64,000 nt of DNA from Natronosalvus vescus. GTDB taxonomy: Archaea > Halobacteriota > Halobacteria > Halobacteriales > Natrialbaceae. Shown piece after piece: positions 1 to 8,518 of the stretch (position 1 is its first letter; each line of letters opens with the position of its first letter). The position numbers were made by a program, and so were the translations under genes. The notes beneath the pieces are model-generated. The model was not told the origin of the DNA, ran no database searches, and worked only from the letters and a program-made list of their open reading frames with translations. Where the stretch lies: positions 1,984,001 to 2,048,000 of the forward strand of contig NZ_CP099546.1 of the NCBI RefSeq assembly GCF_023973145.1, given 5' to 3'.

Positions 1-105
1 AACGACACCGTCGAGGATGCGGCCGCCTCGCTGGGCTTCGGCAGACAGGGATTCGGTCCGCGGTTCGACGGCGCTCGCACGGTTCGGTTCCGTCTCGAGC
101 CCTGA
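1..105 (+). CDS. C-terminal end of a truncated protein, unknown
   Basis: An open frame runs from the first base of the window to a TGA at 103-105. It encodes about 34 residues with no start in the window, ending Val-Arg-Phe-Arg-Leu-Glu-Pro. Codon choice (G/C at third positions) looks like haloarchaeal coding sequence, so this is probably the tail of a gene that begins before the window. No family can be recognised from so little. The stretch from 106 to 246 holds nothing I can identify. Confidence 0.4.
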   Translation, partial: NDTVEDAAASLGFGRQGFGPRFDGARTVRFRLEP

Positions 106-246
106 CAGTCAGTTCTGGTGTTGGGTTGATACGGACGCCTCGAGCGACGGGTTCGAGCAGGATACTGGATACTACTGGATCGATAACCGGCCCAATGCTC
201 ACACTGGCCTGTGTAGGTCGCTGGGTTACGATACGGCTGTGCTGAC

Positions 247-1542
247 TCACTCTCGTTTGTCGGGGTCGGTCGGTGCTGTTTGCTCCGGATCGGCGGCCGC
301 TGTCGTGTCGGTGGTGTAGGGGCGACGCTGGCCACCTGGCGTGGTCTCGGCTTCGGATGTGTCATCCGTTCGTAGCGGGCCCAGACTCGCGTGTTCGTCG
401 AACCGGTGTTCGGCACCGTCCTCGAGAAACGAGAGTTCCCGCTGGGGGAACGGAATCGTGATCCCCGCATCGTCGAAGGCGTCGTACACCCGGCGGTTGA
501 CCTGGTCGATGGCCCGTTTTTTCGTCAGCGGGTGGGAGATAAACGCCTGCAATTCGAAGATGAGCGCCGAGTCGCCGAACTCGTCGAACAGCACCCGCGG
601 GACGGGCGACTCCCGAATCAGTGGCGCGTCTTCACACGCCTGGAGTACGAGTTCCTCGACTTCGTGGTAGTCCGTTCCGTAGGCCGCCGAGAGCGGGACG
701 CGAATTCGAATGTGACGCTGTGGGGCGGTCTCGTTGACCACCTGCGTCGAGTTGAGCACGGAGTTGGGCACCGTCACGAGCACGTTGTCGGTCGTGAGCA
801 CCGTCGTTGAGCGAATACCGACATCGGTGACCGTCCCCCGCATCTCGTCGTCGACGTGGATGACGTCGCCGATCTTGTACGTGTTGTCGAAGTAGAGTGC
901 GACCCCACCGATCAGGTTGCTGATCGCGTCCTGGGCGGCAAAGCCGAGGACGATCCCCAGAATCCCCGCCGACGCGAGAAACGGCGTGATCTCGAGGTTC
1001 CAGATCGAGAGCAACAACAGGAGACTCCCGACGACGACCCCGATCGTCCACAGGTTCTTGAACATCGGCGCGAACTCGTAACTCGCGCCGACGTCGTTGA
1101 GGTACCCGATCCAGCGATTGCCGATCCGGATCGCGGTACGTGCCCAGATGACGACTGCGACGGTTGCGATGGTGCCCGGCAAGACGGAAGCGGAATCGGG
1201 TACGTTGAGCACGTCGAGGCTCAGGTAGATGCCGAGAAGCCCGACCGTGATCGCGACCGGCGTGTGAATCTCTTCGAAGACGGCTCGAGTGAACGACGAC
1301 CCCTCGGCTACTGGTTCGGCGAGTCGCCGACGACTCCACCAGGTGATCGCCCGCGCCAGCAGATACGAACCCACGAGGATAAACGGGATCAGGGGCCACC
1401 GGTCGGTATCGGTGGTTTCGAAGAAGCCCGTGAAGCTCTCGAGCCACGGGCCGAGAAACGCTATCCAGAACACCAACCCGCTGGCGTCGCTCCAGTCGAT
1501 CGCGACTGCGAGCGCGCCATCGACGAGGGTGGTGAGGGCCAT
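247..1542 (-). CDS. Small-conductance mechanosensitive channel (MscS family)
   Basis: This is a membrane channel that opens under membrane tension to release solutes on hypo-osmotic shock. The 431 residues contain four or five hydrophobic segments in the first half. They are followed by the MscS beta domain, with the pattern DDEMRGTVTDVGIRST and then VTVPNSVLNS at its core. An acidic cytoplasmic C-terminal tail comes last. The start chosen is ATG at 1542, because the first membrane segment begins directly after it. The frame stays open upstream, but that extension has low-complexity Ser/Cys/Arg composition unlike a membrane protein. A TATA-like TTTATTA lies about 20-25 bp upstream on the minus strand, which suits a leaderless transcript. 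The family assignment is firm; gating and ion preference cannot be read from the sequence. Confidence 0.9.
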   Translation of the reverse strand: MALTTLVDGALAVAIDWSDASGLVFWIAFLGPWLESFTGFFETTDTDRWPLIPFILVGSYLLARAITWWSRRRLAEPVAEGSSFTRAVFEEIHTPVAITVGLLGIYLSLDVLNVPDSASVLPGTIATVAVVIWARTAIRIGNRWIGYLNDVGASYEFAPMFKNLWTIGVVVGSLLLLLSIWNLEITPFLASAGILGIVLGFAAQDAISNLIGGVALYFDNTYKIGDVIHVDDEMRGTVTDVGIRSTTVLTTDNVLVTVPNSVLNSTQVVNETAPQRHIRIRVPLSAAYGTDYHEVEELVLQACEDAPLIRESPVPRVLFDEFGDSALIFELQAFISHPLTKKRAIDQVNRRVYDAFDDAGITIPFPQRELSFLEDGAEHRFDEHASLGPLRTDDTSEAETTPGGQRRPYTTDTTAAADPEQTAPTDPDKRE

Positions 1543-1621
1543 GTAACGTCGATTTACCCCTAATAAACGAGCTGTTATAACTCTTTGAGTCGGCGATAGA
1601 TGGCAAGAGGGTCTCGATCGA

Positions 1622-2314
1622 TCACTGCCTCGAGAGGAAGTACCGTAACACGAGTTGCAGGACGTGGACGAACACCCCGGCAACGGCGATGTAGACGCCG
1701 ATGGTCTGGAGGGCGACGGAGGCGTTTCGCTGGTCGCGAACCTGCCAGATTTCGTAGCCGAGTCGCAACAGGAAGCCGAGGAAGATCAGGACGAACCCGA
1801 CGAGCAACACGGGCGTGACGAACGTCCCGATGGCGATGGCGATCACGCCGCCGATGAACGAGAAGGTGGCGAACCGTCCCCAGCCCTCGAACGTCTTCGA
1901 CCGAGCGTAGACGTAAGTGGCGATGACGGCGGTCACGACGGCGACGACGATGGCCGTCGCGCCGAGGATCGTCGGCTGTTGAGCTCGCGGAGCCAGGCTG
2001 AGGACGCCGGCACCGAACACGCCGAATGCGAGCTGGAGAATTACCATACCGATGAACGCGATGCCGAAATCGCCGCCGGTGACGCCGCGTTCGGCGATCA
2101 GTTCCCCGCCCGTGATGGCCGCCCCGTAGATGAGGACGCCGACGATGGGATACTGGAAGAGGACGGCGTTGACGCCCTGGAGGGGCGTGACGACGATGGC
2201 GTACATCAGGGCGACGTTGATCGCCATCAGCGCCGTCGCGCCACCAATAACCCGAAATTCACGGCTCGAGAGACCGGTACTGGTGTCGGTCTCGTACGAC
2301 GAATCGATGCTCAT
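1622..2314 (-). CDS. Multi-pass membrane protein, unknown function
   Basis: This 230-residue protein has a short polar N-terminus (about 22 residues) and then about seven hydrophobic segments spread over the whole length. The loops are short, and the last segment runs almost to the C-terminus (VLRYFLSRQ). I recognise no catalytic or ligand motif. It lies upstream of the MscS gene on the same strand with an 80-bp gap, so the two may be expressed separately. The ATG at 2314 is the natural start because the first membrane helix follows at about residue 25. It is a conserved-looking haloarchaeal integral membrane protein and nothing more can be inferred. Confidence 0.75.
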   Translation of the reverse strand: MSIDSSYETDTSTGLSSREFRVIGGATALMAINVALMYAIVVTPLQGVNAVLFQYPIVGVLIYGAAITGGELIAERGVTGGDFGIAFIGMVILQLAFGVFGAGVLSLAPRAQQPTILGATAIVVAVVTAVIATYVYARSKTFEGWGRFATFSFIGGVIAIAIGTFVTPVLLVGFVLIFLGFLLRLGYEIWQVRDQRNASVALQTIGVYIAVAGVFVHVLQLVLRYFLSRQ

Positions 2315-2466
2315 AGGCGGTGGCTACCGTGCTGACGTACAAAAAGGTGTGTTACTTCACTGGTAACCGACCGAGTGAACCCGTTGACGGCGGGCTCACT
2401 GCTCGAGCCTCCGGACGAACGCGACGCAATCGAGCCCCTCACCGGACGAACGCGACGCTCGAGGGG

Positions 2467-2892
2467 CTACCCCTGGACGACCCACCGATCGGAGTACGCC
2501 GTTCCACAGGTGCAGCGGGCGTAGGCGTGGATCACGTCACCCTCGCCGTACACTCCGCCCACGTCCTCGTTCTGAGCTTCGGCAAAAGCGAATACGAATT
2601 GTACCGCGTGGTCGCCTTCATCGGGGTTGTCGGGACAGGTGCCGCCGGCCAGGTCGTCGTCGATAATCCCCTCGTGTTCCATCGCCTGGCGAGCAAAGCC
2701 CATCGCGTCCGTGCCGGTGGCGGCGTTGAACGCGTTGCGGCCGCGTTCGCCGTCGACGACGATCAGAACTCCTCCCTCGACGGTCTCGCCGTAGTCGGCG
2801 AGTCGGTCGTCGGAGACGTACGATTCCGCCAGAAAGAGCGCGACGTCCTCGAGTCGCTCGCCGGCGAGAAACGCCTCGCGTGCCTCGGTCAT
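2467..2892 (-). CDS. Conserved haloarchaeal protein (possibly DUF5807)
   Basis: A 141-residue soluble acidic protein. The first 60 residues look alpha/beta (AFLAGERLEDVALFLAESYV, then a VLIVVDGERG strand-turn). A CTCG motif near the C-terminus (RCTCGTAYSDRW), together with TCPDNPDEGDH in the middle, could bind a metal, but the spacing does not match a standard zinc ribbon. From memory it resembles the haloarchaeal DUF5807 family; that name is a recollection, not a search result. It is a single gene, separated by at least 150 bp from its neighbours. Confidence 0.65.
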   Translation of the reverse strand: MTEAREAFLAGERLEDVALFLAESYVSDDRLADYGETVEGGVLIVVDGERGRNAFNAATGTDAMGFARQAMEHEGIIDDDLAGGTCPDNPDEGDHAVQFVFAFAEAQNEDVGGVYGEGDVIHAYARCTCGTAYSDRWVVQG

Positions 2893-3069
2893 GCCGAGCA
2901 GTTACACGTCAGGAGGGAAAAAGGACGCGACACCGCGGTCGTTCGACGGAAAGACGCCACTGGCCGGTGCGCGGTAATCAAAAACCCGTCGGTTCCCCGG
3001 GTAACGGTTTCCCACCGATCGCCAATCCTGTGGCAGGTAATCGGCAGTACGTTACCAAAACGATCCCTA

Positions 3070-3258
3070 TCAGTCCCCGTGCTGGACGTCGGGTTCGAGC
3101 GATCCCGTGTGCGTAGCGGCGTTGAGACGCTCGGCCCACGTGTCGGAGACGACGGGGGCGAGGGCGAAGAACGTGATGACGCTGATGAACGTCAGGAGGG
3201 CGATGCTCGAGATGACGGTGACGATAACCGTTGGATCAGTAGTGAGGAAGCTCAGCAT
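3070..3258 (-). CDS. Small single-helix membrane protein
   Basis: This 62-residue protein has one long hydrophobic stretch (residues about 10-38, VIVTVISSIALLTFISVITFFALAPVV), then a polar tail. Many haloarchaeal genomes carry small proteins of this type without known function. It lies downstream of purC on the same strand. A pair of 7-bp inverted arms (3323-3329 and 3351-3357) lies between them. It is a plausible gene from its membrane helix and codon use, but not certain. Confidence 0.5.
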   Translation of the reverse strand: MLSFLTTDPTVIVTVISSIALLTFISVITFFALAPVVSDTWAERLNAATHTGSLEPDVQHGD

Positions 3259-3322
3259 GGTGATCGTGGACTATCCGTTTCTACGAAATCTACCCATATG
3301 AGCGTTACTTTGTTCGATTATC

Positions 3323-3357
3323 GTCGTTATTAATTGTGATTGTTGTGTGGTAACGAC
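3323..3357. repeat. Inverted repeat between purC and a small membrane gene
   Basis: GTCGTTA at 3323-3329 is matched by TAACGAC at 3351-3357, with a 21-base AT-rich loop that contains ATTAATTGTGATTG. It sits in an AT-rich gap between two minus-strand genes. It could be an operator, or part of a terminator for purC, or chance. Confidence 0.25.
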
Positions 3358-3455
3358 ACTCACTGATAACCTGTCTCGTTCGTCCGCGGTCGGATCGGGG
3401 GCCGCGACGCGCCGGGCACCTCGCCCCTGGCGACAGCCGTCGTGATGGTGGCGGC

Positions 3456-4475
3456 TTACAGCCGATTGACGGCACCGATCGCACTCGAGAGCGGCGGTGC
3501 ATCGAACAGCTCTCGGCCGATGTAGGCGTTCGCCCCCGCACAGTACATCGACCGGGCGACCTCGAGGACGTCCTCCTCGAGCGAGGCCGGGTCGCGATCA
3601 CAGAGGGACTTCCAGTCGGCGACGTCCTCGGCTTTGGCCTGTGCCTTCGCGTCCGAGACGGCCTCCACCCACTCCGGCTGGGTGCGCTTGTGATACTGCC
3701 GAATGACCTCCTTCGAGAGTTGCGTGCCCTCGTAGCTAAAGCGGTTCTCGTCGAAGGTGCCGACGACGTCGGCCACGCGGATCTCTCCCCGGTAGTATAG
3801 ACACTCGATCTTGCCGTCCTCGTGGGACAGCCCGGCCTCTTCGGCCCGATCGGTGACCACGCGGTTGACCCCACGAGCGACTTCCTCGAGGTCGTCGATG
3901 ACGGCTTTCCCGGCGATCGCGTCGGCCTCATCGCGGTCGAGATACCGGTCGCCCTTCTCGTACTTCGTCGAGAACTCGACGATCGGTTCCGCGAGGTCGA
4001 CGGCCTCCTCGGGCCAGCTCTCGAGGTCGAGGCCGTGGTCGGCGGGGTCGGTTCGTCGACGAAGGCTCGAGCCCACAGGGACGCGGTTTCGGAAGATGAT
4101 CTCGAGGGGGATCAGGTAGTTCTCGCCCGCCTCGGCGTGGTAGGCGTCGTAGTCGTAGGTGCGCCCCTCGTGTGGCAGGTCGGGCACCTGCGTCAGTTCG
4201 ATCGCCATCTCGAAGGGTGGACGGGTAGCGTCCGCGAGGGAGCGGACGTCGCCGTCCTCGACGACGCCGCGGTAGTGCGTCGAGATGCCCGCTGCCTCGA
4301 GGCGTTCGAAGTTGAACGCGCCCATCGCACAGAGGCTCGCGCCCTTGTCAGGGATCTGGTCGGGCATCTTCCCCCAGTCGAAAACGGAGTACTCGTCGGT
4401 GAAGATGAACGCGCCCCGCCCCAGTTCGTCGGCGGTGGCCGCCTCGTCGATCCGGAACTCCTTGACGCTCGTCAC
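3456..4475 (-). CDS. purC: SAICAR synthase (phosphoribosylaminoimidazole-succinocarboxamide synthase)
   Basis: PurC joins aspartate to carboxyaminoimidazole ribotide (CAIR) using ATP to give SAICAR, a middle step of purine synthesis in the cytosol. The protein has the family hallmarks: an N-terminal ATP-binding part (GRGAFIFTDEYSVFDWGKMPDQIPDKG), the stretch LIPLEIIFRNRVPVGSS, and EDGKIECLYYRGEIRVADVVGTFDENRFSYEG, which carries the acidic nucleotide-site residues. About 340 residues is normal for haloarchaea, which carry a longer form than bacteria. No ATG is available. I chose GTG at 4475 because haloarchaeal PurC usually begins MTSVKEF; a GTG three codons earlier (4484) is also possible. 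It diverges from cofH. Confidence 0.93.
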   Translation of the reverse strand: MTSVKEFRIDEAATADELGRGAFIFTDEYSVFDWGKMPDQIPDKGASLCAMGAFNFERLEAAGISTHYRGVVEDGDVRSLADATRPPFEMAIELTQVPDLPHEGRTYDYDAYHAEAGENYLIPLEIIFRNRVPVGSSLRRRTDPADHGLDLESWPEEAVDLAEPIVEFSTKYEKGDRYLDRDEADAIAGKAVIDDLEEVARGVNRVVTDRAEEAGLSHEDGKIECLYYRGEIRVADVVGTFDENRFSYEGTQLSKEVIRQYHKRTQPEWVEAVSDAKAQAKAEDVADWKSLCDRDPASLEEDVLEVARSMYCAGANAYIGRELFDAPPLSSAIGAVNRL

Positions 4476-4662
4476 GCGAGCCACCTCGAACGCGAACTCG
4501 TCGTCGGTGCCGTTGGTGTGGCTGTCACCACAGAGCCGCCATACATATTCGAGAAGCCGTTGTCGCGGCCTAAGAAGGTTGCAGTTTCGCGCTCGTCCGC
4601 TCGAGCCCGGATCTCGTCCCCGGCCGTCGTCTCATCGCACCAGTGAGCCCTCTGTGCGGTCT

Positions 4663-4715
4663 CCGATTCGCTCGGAGGGTGTTCAGTCTCCCGTTCGCCC
4701 GGAGTGTGTTCAGTC
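4663..4715. repeat. Two tandem copies of a 25-26 bp sequence, purC-cofH gap
   Basis: Two imperfect copies lie head to tail with a 28-bp period, at 4663-4688 and 4691-4715. Both end in GTGTTCAGTC and share the pattern CCG-TTCG-C-CGGAG. They lie in the divergent region between purC and cofH, about 60-110 bp upstream of the cofH start. They could be regulator half-sites or a simple duplication. The rest of this 296-bp gap holds nothing else I can identify. Confidence 0.5.
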
Positions 4716-4771
4716 GGTGAAACCGACCCCTTTCAGCACGTTTTTCCCCTTCTACCCACATCGTCTCCACG

Positions 4772-6151
4772 ATGGACGCCCCGGTGACCGACGACGACCT
4801 CGCGTTCGAACACCGTCCCGAGACCGATCAGTCGTTCGAAAACGCTCTCGAGAAGGCTCGAGACGGCATCCGACTGACGGTCGAGGACGGTATCGAGTTG
4901 CTCACCACGGGCACCGACCGCGAGGGAATCGATCGTCGCCGGAAGGAACTGGTACTCGAGGCAGCCGACCAGCGCCGACGGGAGGTCGTCGGCGACGAGG
5001 TCACCTTCGTCGCAAACCTGAACAACAACGTCACGACGGCGTGTAACGTCGGCTGTCTCTTCTGTAATTTCAAGGACACCGCCCACACCTTCGAGGTCGA
5101 CTACGACGGCCCCGAGACGGCGGGGTTCACGAAGACGCCAGCCGAATCCCGCGAGATCGTCAGCGACGCCGTCGAACGGGGGATCTACGAGGTCTGTTCG
5201 GTTTCGGGCCTGCACCCGGCGTTCGCGCTGGACGACGAACACCGCGAGATCCTCGAGGCCCGCGATCCGAAGGCGGTCAACTACATCCCGCCCGAGCGCT
5301 ACGAGACCGATCCCGGCACCTACGCCGACCAGCTCGAGGCGATGAGCGTCGACGGCGTGCACGTCCACTCGATGACGCCAGAGGAGGGCTACCACGCCCG
5401 CCGAGGCACCGACTGGTCGTACGAGGAGGTGTATCGTCGCCTTCGGGACGCCGGACTCGACACCGTGCCGGGGACGGCCGCCGAAATCCTCGTCGACGAG
5501 GTGCGCGACGTCATCTGCCCGGGGAAGATCCGCACAGGCGACTGGCTCGAGGCGATGGAGGCCGCGGCGAACGTCGGTCTGGGGCTGACGGCGACGATCA
5601 TGTACGGACACGTCGAGAACGAGGCCCACCGCGTGATGCACCTCGAGCGCGTCCGCCGGCTCCAGGAGCGCGTCGACGGCGCGATCACCGAGTTCGTGCC
5701 GCTCTCGTTCGTCCACCAGCACACGCCCCTGTACGAACACGGGGTCGTCTCCGGCGGTGCCAGCCAGGACGAGGACGAACTCATGATCGCTGTCTCGCGG
5801 CTCTTTCTCGACAACGTCAATCACGTCCAGTCATCGTGGGTCAAGTACGGCGACGAAGGCGGGCTGAAGATGCTCACCTGCGGGGCCGACGACTTCATGG
5901 GGACGATCCTCTCCGAGGAGATCACGACTCGCGCGGGCGGCGAACACGGCGAGTTCCGCTCGTTCGCCGACTACGTCGAGTTGATCACCTCAATCGGCCG
6001 GGTGCCGGTCGAACGCTCGACCGATTACGAAACCCGGCGGGTGATCGATCCCGACGACCCGCCGTTTGGGCCACAACTCGGGCCGAAAGCCGACGGGACG
6101 CCCCTGCTCGAGGCTGACGTGGGGAAACGGTCACCCGCCGCGGACGACTGA
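4772..6151 (+). CDS. cofH: F420 biosynthesis radical SAM enzyme CofH
   Basis: CofH is one half of the FO synthase. It adds the tyrosine-derived 4-hydroxybenzyl radical to 5-amino-6-ribitylaminouracil; CofG then closes the deazaflavin ring of coenzyme F420. The radical SAM cluster motif CxxxCxxC is at Cys91, Cys95 and Cys98 (ACNVGCLFCNF). Other CofH-type segments are VCSVSGLHP, VHVHSMTPEEGYHARRG and FVPLSFVHQHTPLY. The length of 459 residues suits the haloarchaeal form. ATG at 4772 is the first in-frame start. No cofG is seen here; in haloarchaea the two genes are often apart. Confidence 0.9.
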   Translation: MDAPVTDDDLAFEHRPETDQSFENALEKARDGIRLTVEDGIELLTTGTDREGIDRRRKELVLEAADQRRREVVGDEVTFVANLNNNVTTACNVGCLFCNFKDTAHTFEVDYDGPETAGFTKTPAESREIVSDAVERGIYEVCSVSGLHPAFALDDEHREILEARDPKAVNYIPPERYETDPGTYADQLEAMSVDGVHVHSMTPEEGYHARRGTDWSYEEVYRRLRDAGLDTVPGTAAEILVDEVRDVICPGKIRTGDWLEAMEAAANVGLGLTATIMYGHVENEAHRVMHLERVRRLQERVDGAITEFVPLSFVHQHTPLYEHGVVSGGASQDEDELMIAVSRLFLDNVNHVQSSWVKYGDEGGLKMLTCGADDFMGTILSEEITTRAGGEHGEFRSFADYVELITSIGRVPVERSTDYETRRVIDPDDPPFGPQLGPKADGTPLLEADVGKRSPAADD

Positions 6152-6338
6152 CACCGCGGACGACTGATAGGGACTCTCGTAACAATGCACTGCCGAGCGC
6201 TCGCCACGGAGTCGGCACTTTACGGTACGTGTCTCCAACAGTCCCAATGACGGGTCTCGAGTTCGCCAGCGCGAAGGCCACCAGGAGCCCGCCGCCAGCG
6301 TCACCACGATTTTTGTCGTTCCCGTCCGTCGTTCGCGT

Positions 6339-6611
6339 ATGAATCACCTCCGTCCCGCAGCCGACGAGCGCTGGCACCTCCCGAAACACGCCCACATCGT
6401 CGTCTACGAGCGAGGCACCGACGAGCGGGGTCTGCTCACGATTTACGACTGTGGGGCCGCCCAGAAACCGCCGTCGGCACAGCTACTCGGCCAGCTCGAG
6501 AGCGTCGACGCCCGGGCGCAAATCGAGTCGATCCCGACGGGACGGGTCGTCAGCATGCGCGAGCGATCGGTGCTCGAGCGCCGCGAGGGTGATCGGTTCG
6601 TCATCCGGTGA
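6339..6611 (+). CDS. Small conserved haloarchaeal protein
   Basis: A 90-residue soluble protein with a balanced charge and no membrane segment. It reads as a small alpha/beta fold (AHIVVYERGTDERGLLTIYDCGA, then two short helical parts). No motif is recognisable. It stands alone between cofH and a convergent phosphodiesterase gene. The coding frame is supported by typical codon use and a G+C-rich third position; function is unknown. Confidence 0.6.
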   Translation: MNHLRPAADERWHLPKHAHIVVYERGTDERGLLTIYDCGAAQKPPSAQLLGQLESVDARAQIESIPTGRVVSMRERSVLERREGDRFVIR

Positions 6612-6705
6612 GCCTGATCTCGACCGGCTCTGTCGACTCAGGAACTGTCCCATACTCCACGTCGACGTTACAACGGTAAACCTCGGGGCTCGACCTAGAG
6701 GCGGT

Positions 6706-7254
6706 TCACGGCGACTCGTGGAGCGTTACGTCAACAGCACCCGCAGATACCTCGACAGTCATCATCGTTGCCGTCCCATCGGCTGGGCCGACGCCCGTCG
6801 CACTCCCCGGGTTCAACACCCGAACACCGTCGTGATACTCGTCTTCGACTTCGTGGCTGTGGCCGCCGATACCGACGACTTCGTCGTCCGCGTCAGCTCT
6901 CGCCCGTGCCGTATCGGCGACGGCGTCGAGCCAGTCGTCGCGGTCGAAGACGACGCCCTCCGAACTCGACACCGCCCGCTCGACGAAGTTGATTATCCCG
7001 TGTGAAACGACGAACGTCACACCGCTGACCGTGACCGACGCAACTGCCGGAAGATCGATACCGACCGGGTCGGCGTTTCCGTAGACCGCCGTGAGGTCGT
7101 CGGCGAGTTCTCGCACGTTCGCGAGCGCCTGATTCGAACCGAAGTCCCCTGCGTGAACGACGTGGTCGGCCTCCTGGACGTGCTCGCGGAACTGATTGGG
7201 CAACTGCTCAGCTTGATCAGGAACGTGCGTGTCGGAGAGAATAGCGATTTCCAT
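6706..7254 (-). CDS. Metallophosphoesterase / phosphodiesterase (YfcE/MJ0936 family)
   Basis: This is a binuclear-metal phosphodiesterase that would act on small phosphodiester substrates in the cytosol. The metal-binding motifs are complete and in order: SDTHV (Asp-x-His) near the N-terminus, HAGDFGS (Gly-Asp), VYGNADPV (Gly-Asn-x-Asp), VSHGI and GGHSHEV (Gly-His-x-His). LNPGSATG near the end is also typical. The length (182 residues) matches the family. The ATG at 7254 (MEIAILSDTH) is preferred over one six codons upstream, because the fold begins directly there. The true substrate is not readable from sequence. Confidence 0.88.
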   Translation of the reverse strand: MEIAILSDTHVPDQAEQLPNQFREHVQEADHVVHAGDFGSNQALANVRELADDLTAVYGNADPVGIDLPAVASVTVSGVTFVVSHGIINFVERAVSSSEGVVFDRDDWLDAVADTARARADADDEVVGIGGHSHEVEDEYHDGVRVLNPGSATGVGPADGTATMMTVEVSAGAVDVTLHESP

Positions 7255-7523
7255 AATCCCGGGTTGTTCCATCGTAGTAAATATGTACTGGGTGTGTCAT
7301 TTCCCCATCATTTTTCGTGTTCAGCAGCCTGTTTGCGACAGCGATCGATGCATCGGTTACTGCTCCGCTACCTGCTTCCACTGTTCTCCTCACGAAGATC
7401 GCTTCCCTATCATTCTCGAGGAGCCGCCAGTGTCGCCGTACCGAATCCACCTCGAGCGCCGACCGGCGTCCGTTTCCGAATCGACACCGCACCGCCTCGA
7501 GCACGCCGACGTCGAACCGCACG

Positions 7524-7532
7524 TTTCTTATC
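7524..7532 (+). promoter_or_regulatory. TATA-like box for azf
   Basis: TTTCTTATC is centred about 28 bp before the azf start codon at 7557, the usual distance of an archaeal TATA box from the transcription start. This would make the azf transcript leaderless or nearly so. Inferred from position only. The rest of the 302-bp gap upstream (7255-7556) shows nothing else definite. Confidence 0.4.
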
Positions 7533-7556
7533 ACCCCTCGCCTACCACTCGAGTGA

Positions 7557-8297
7557 ATGCACACGGTCCTGCTCACGGGGGCTGGAGGACGCGTCGGCGA
7601 CGCGATCCTCGACGAACTCGCCGACGACTACGAGTGGCGGTTGCTCGACCGGGATCCGCTGACGGGCGACCTCCCGGGGGAGACTGTCGTGGCCGACATC
7701 ACCGACGAGACGGCCGTCCGGGAGGCCATGGAGGGAATCGACACGGTGATCCACCTCGCGGGTGACCCGCGTCCGGAAGCCCCCTGGGACAGCGTCCTCC
7801 GCAACAACATCGACGGCACGCAGACGGTGTTCGAGGCGGCGGTCGACGCCGGTGTCGAGAACGTCGTCTTCGCCTCCTCGAACCACGCCGTCGGGGCCTA
7901 CGAGACCGAAGCTCGGCGACCCGACCTCTACCGGGAACACGACGAGTTTCGACTCGACGGCTCGGAACTCCCCCGGCCCGGCAACCTCTACGGTGTTTCG
8001 AAAGCCGCCGGCGAGACCCTGGGTCGGTACTACTACGACGAGTACGGCCTCTCGGTCTGCTGTGTCCGCATCGGGAACCTGACGAAAGGCCATCCGCCCA
8101 TCGATTACGAACGCGGACAGGCGATGTGGCTCTCCTATCGCGACTGTGCGCACCTCGTCGATTGCGCGATCCAGGCTGACTACGATTACGAAATCGTCTA
8201 CGGTATCTCCGACAACGACCGCAAGTACTACTCCATCGACCGCGCTCGCGAGGTGCTCGGCTACGAGCCACAGGACAATTCGGCGGCCCACGAGTAG
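7557..8297 (+). CDS. azf: NAD-dependent glucose-6-phosphate dehydrogenase (extended SDR)
   Basis: Azf oxidises glucose 6-phosphate with NAD+ and starts the haloarchaeal oxidative pentose phosphate pathway. It is unrelated to the classic zwf enzyme. The Rossmann nucleotide motif GAGGRVG is at residues 8-14, and the catalytic Tyr145-x3-Lys149 lies in NLYGVSKAAGE. Long stretches match what I remember of the Haloferax volcanii enzyme: HLAGDPRPEAPWDSVLRNN, FASSNHAVGAYET, and YEIVYGISDNDRKYYSIDRA near the C-terminus. At 246 residues it is slightly shorter than that enzyme at the C-terminus. A related uronate dehydrogenase role is the main alternative. Confidence 0.82.
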   Translation: MHTVLLTGAGGRVGDAILDELADDYEWRLLDRDPLTGDLPGETVVADITDETAVREAMEGIDTVIHLAGDPRPEAPWDSVLRNNIDGTQTVFEAAVDAGVENVVFASSNHAVGAYETEARRPDLYREHDEFRLDGSELPRPGNLYGVSKAAGETLGRYYYDEYGLSVCCVRIGNLTKGHPPIDYERGQAMWLSYRDCAHLVDCAIQADYDYEIVYGISDNDRKYYSIDRAREVLGYEPQDNSAAHE

Positions 8298-8425
8298 CCT
8301 CGAGGCGACGCTCCCTGCCTCCTTGCCTTCCTCCCTGCTTTCTTCGCTCCCTCCTTCCCAACCCCCATCCACGTCGAGGCGCCGCAAGAGATGGATTTAA
8401 GCGAGTCGCCCGACGACTGCCCGCT

Positions 8426-8518
8426 ATGAGCACTGCAACGAAGGTCGTCGTCAGTACGATCGCCGTCTCCGCACTCTTGGCACTGCTGCTTATCGCCCAG
8501 TCGATCGTCGCCGCCTGA
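8426..8518 (+). CDS. 30-residue single-helix membrane peptide
   Basis: A short frame from ATG 8426 to TGA 8516-8518 encodes a 30-residue peptide. It has a basic start (MSTATK) and then one hydrophobic helix (VVVSTIAVSALLALLLIAQSIVAA). Its stop codon shares one base with the ATG of the next gene (TGATG), which suggests coupled translation. Coding is supported by that junction and the clean helix; function is unknown. Confidence 0.5.
   Translation: MSTATKVVVSTIAVSALLALLLIAQSIVAA

Noticed and set aside
856-1563. Long open frames antisense to the MscS gene and to many other core genes
   Set aside because: High third-position G+C produces long antisense frames; the products are Arg/Asp-rich without domains, while the opposite strand has a clear family match.
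4570-4770. A 66-codon minus-strand frame between purC and cofH
   Set aside because: It runs across the tandem repeat, has a basic low-complexity product and overlaps the promoter region of both genes; it is a chance frame in high-G+C DNA.
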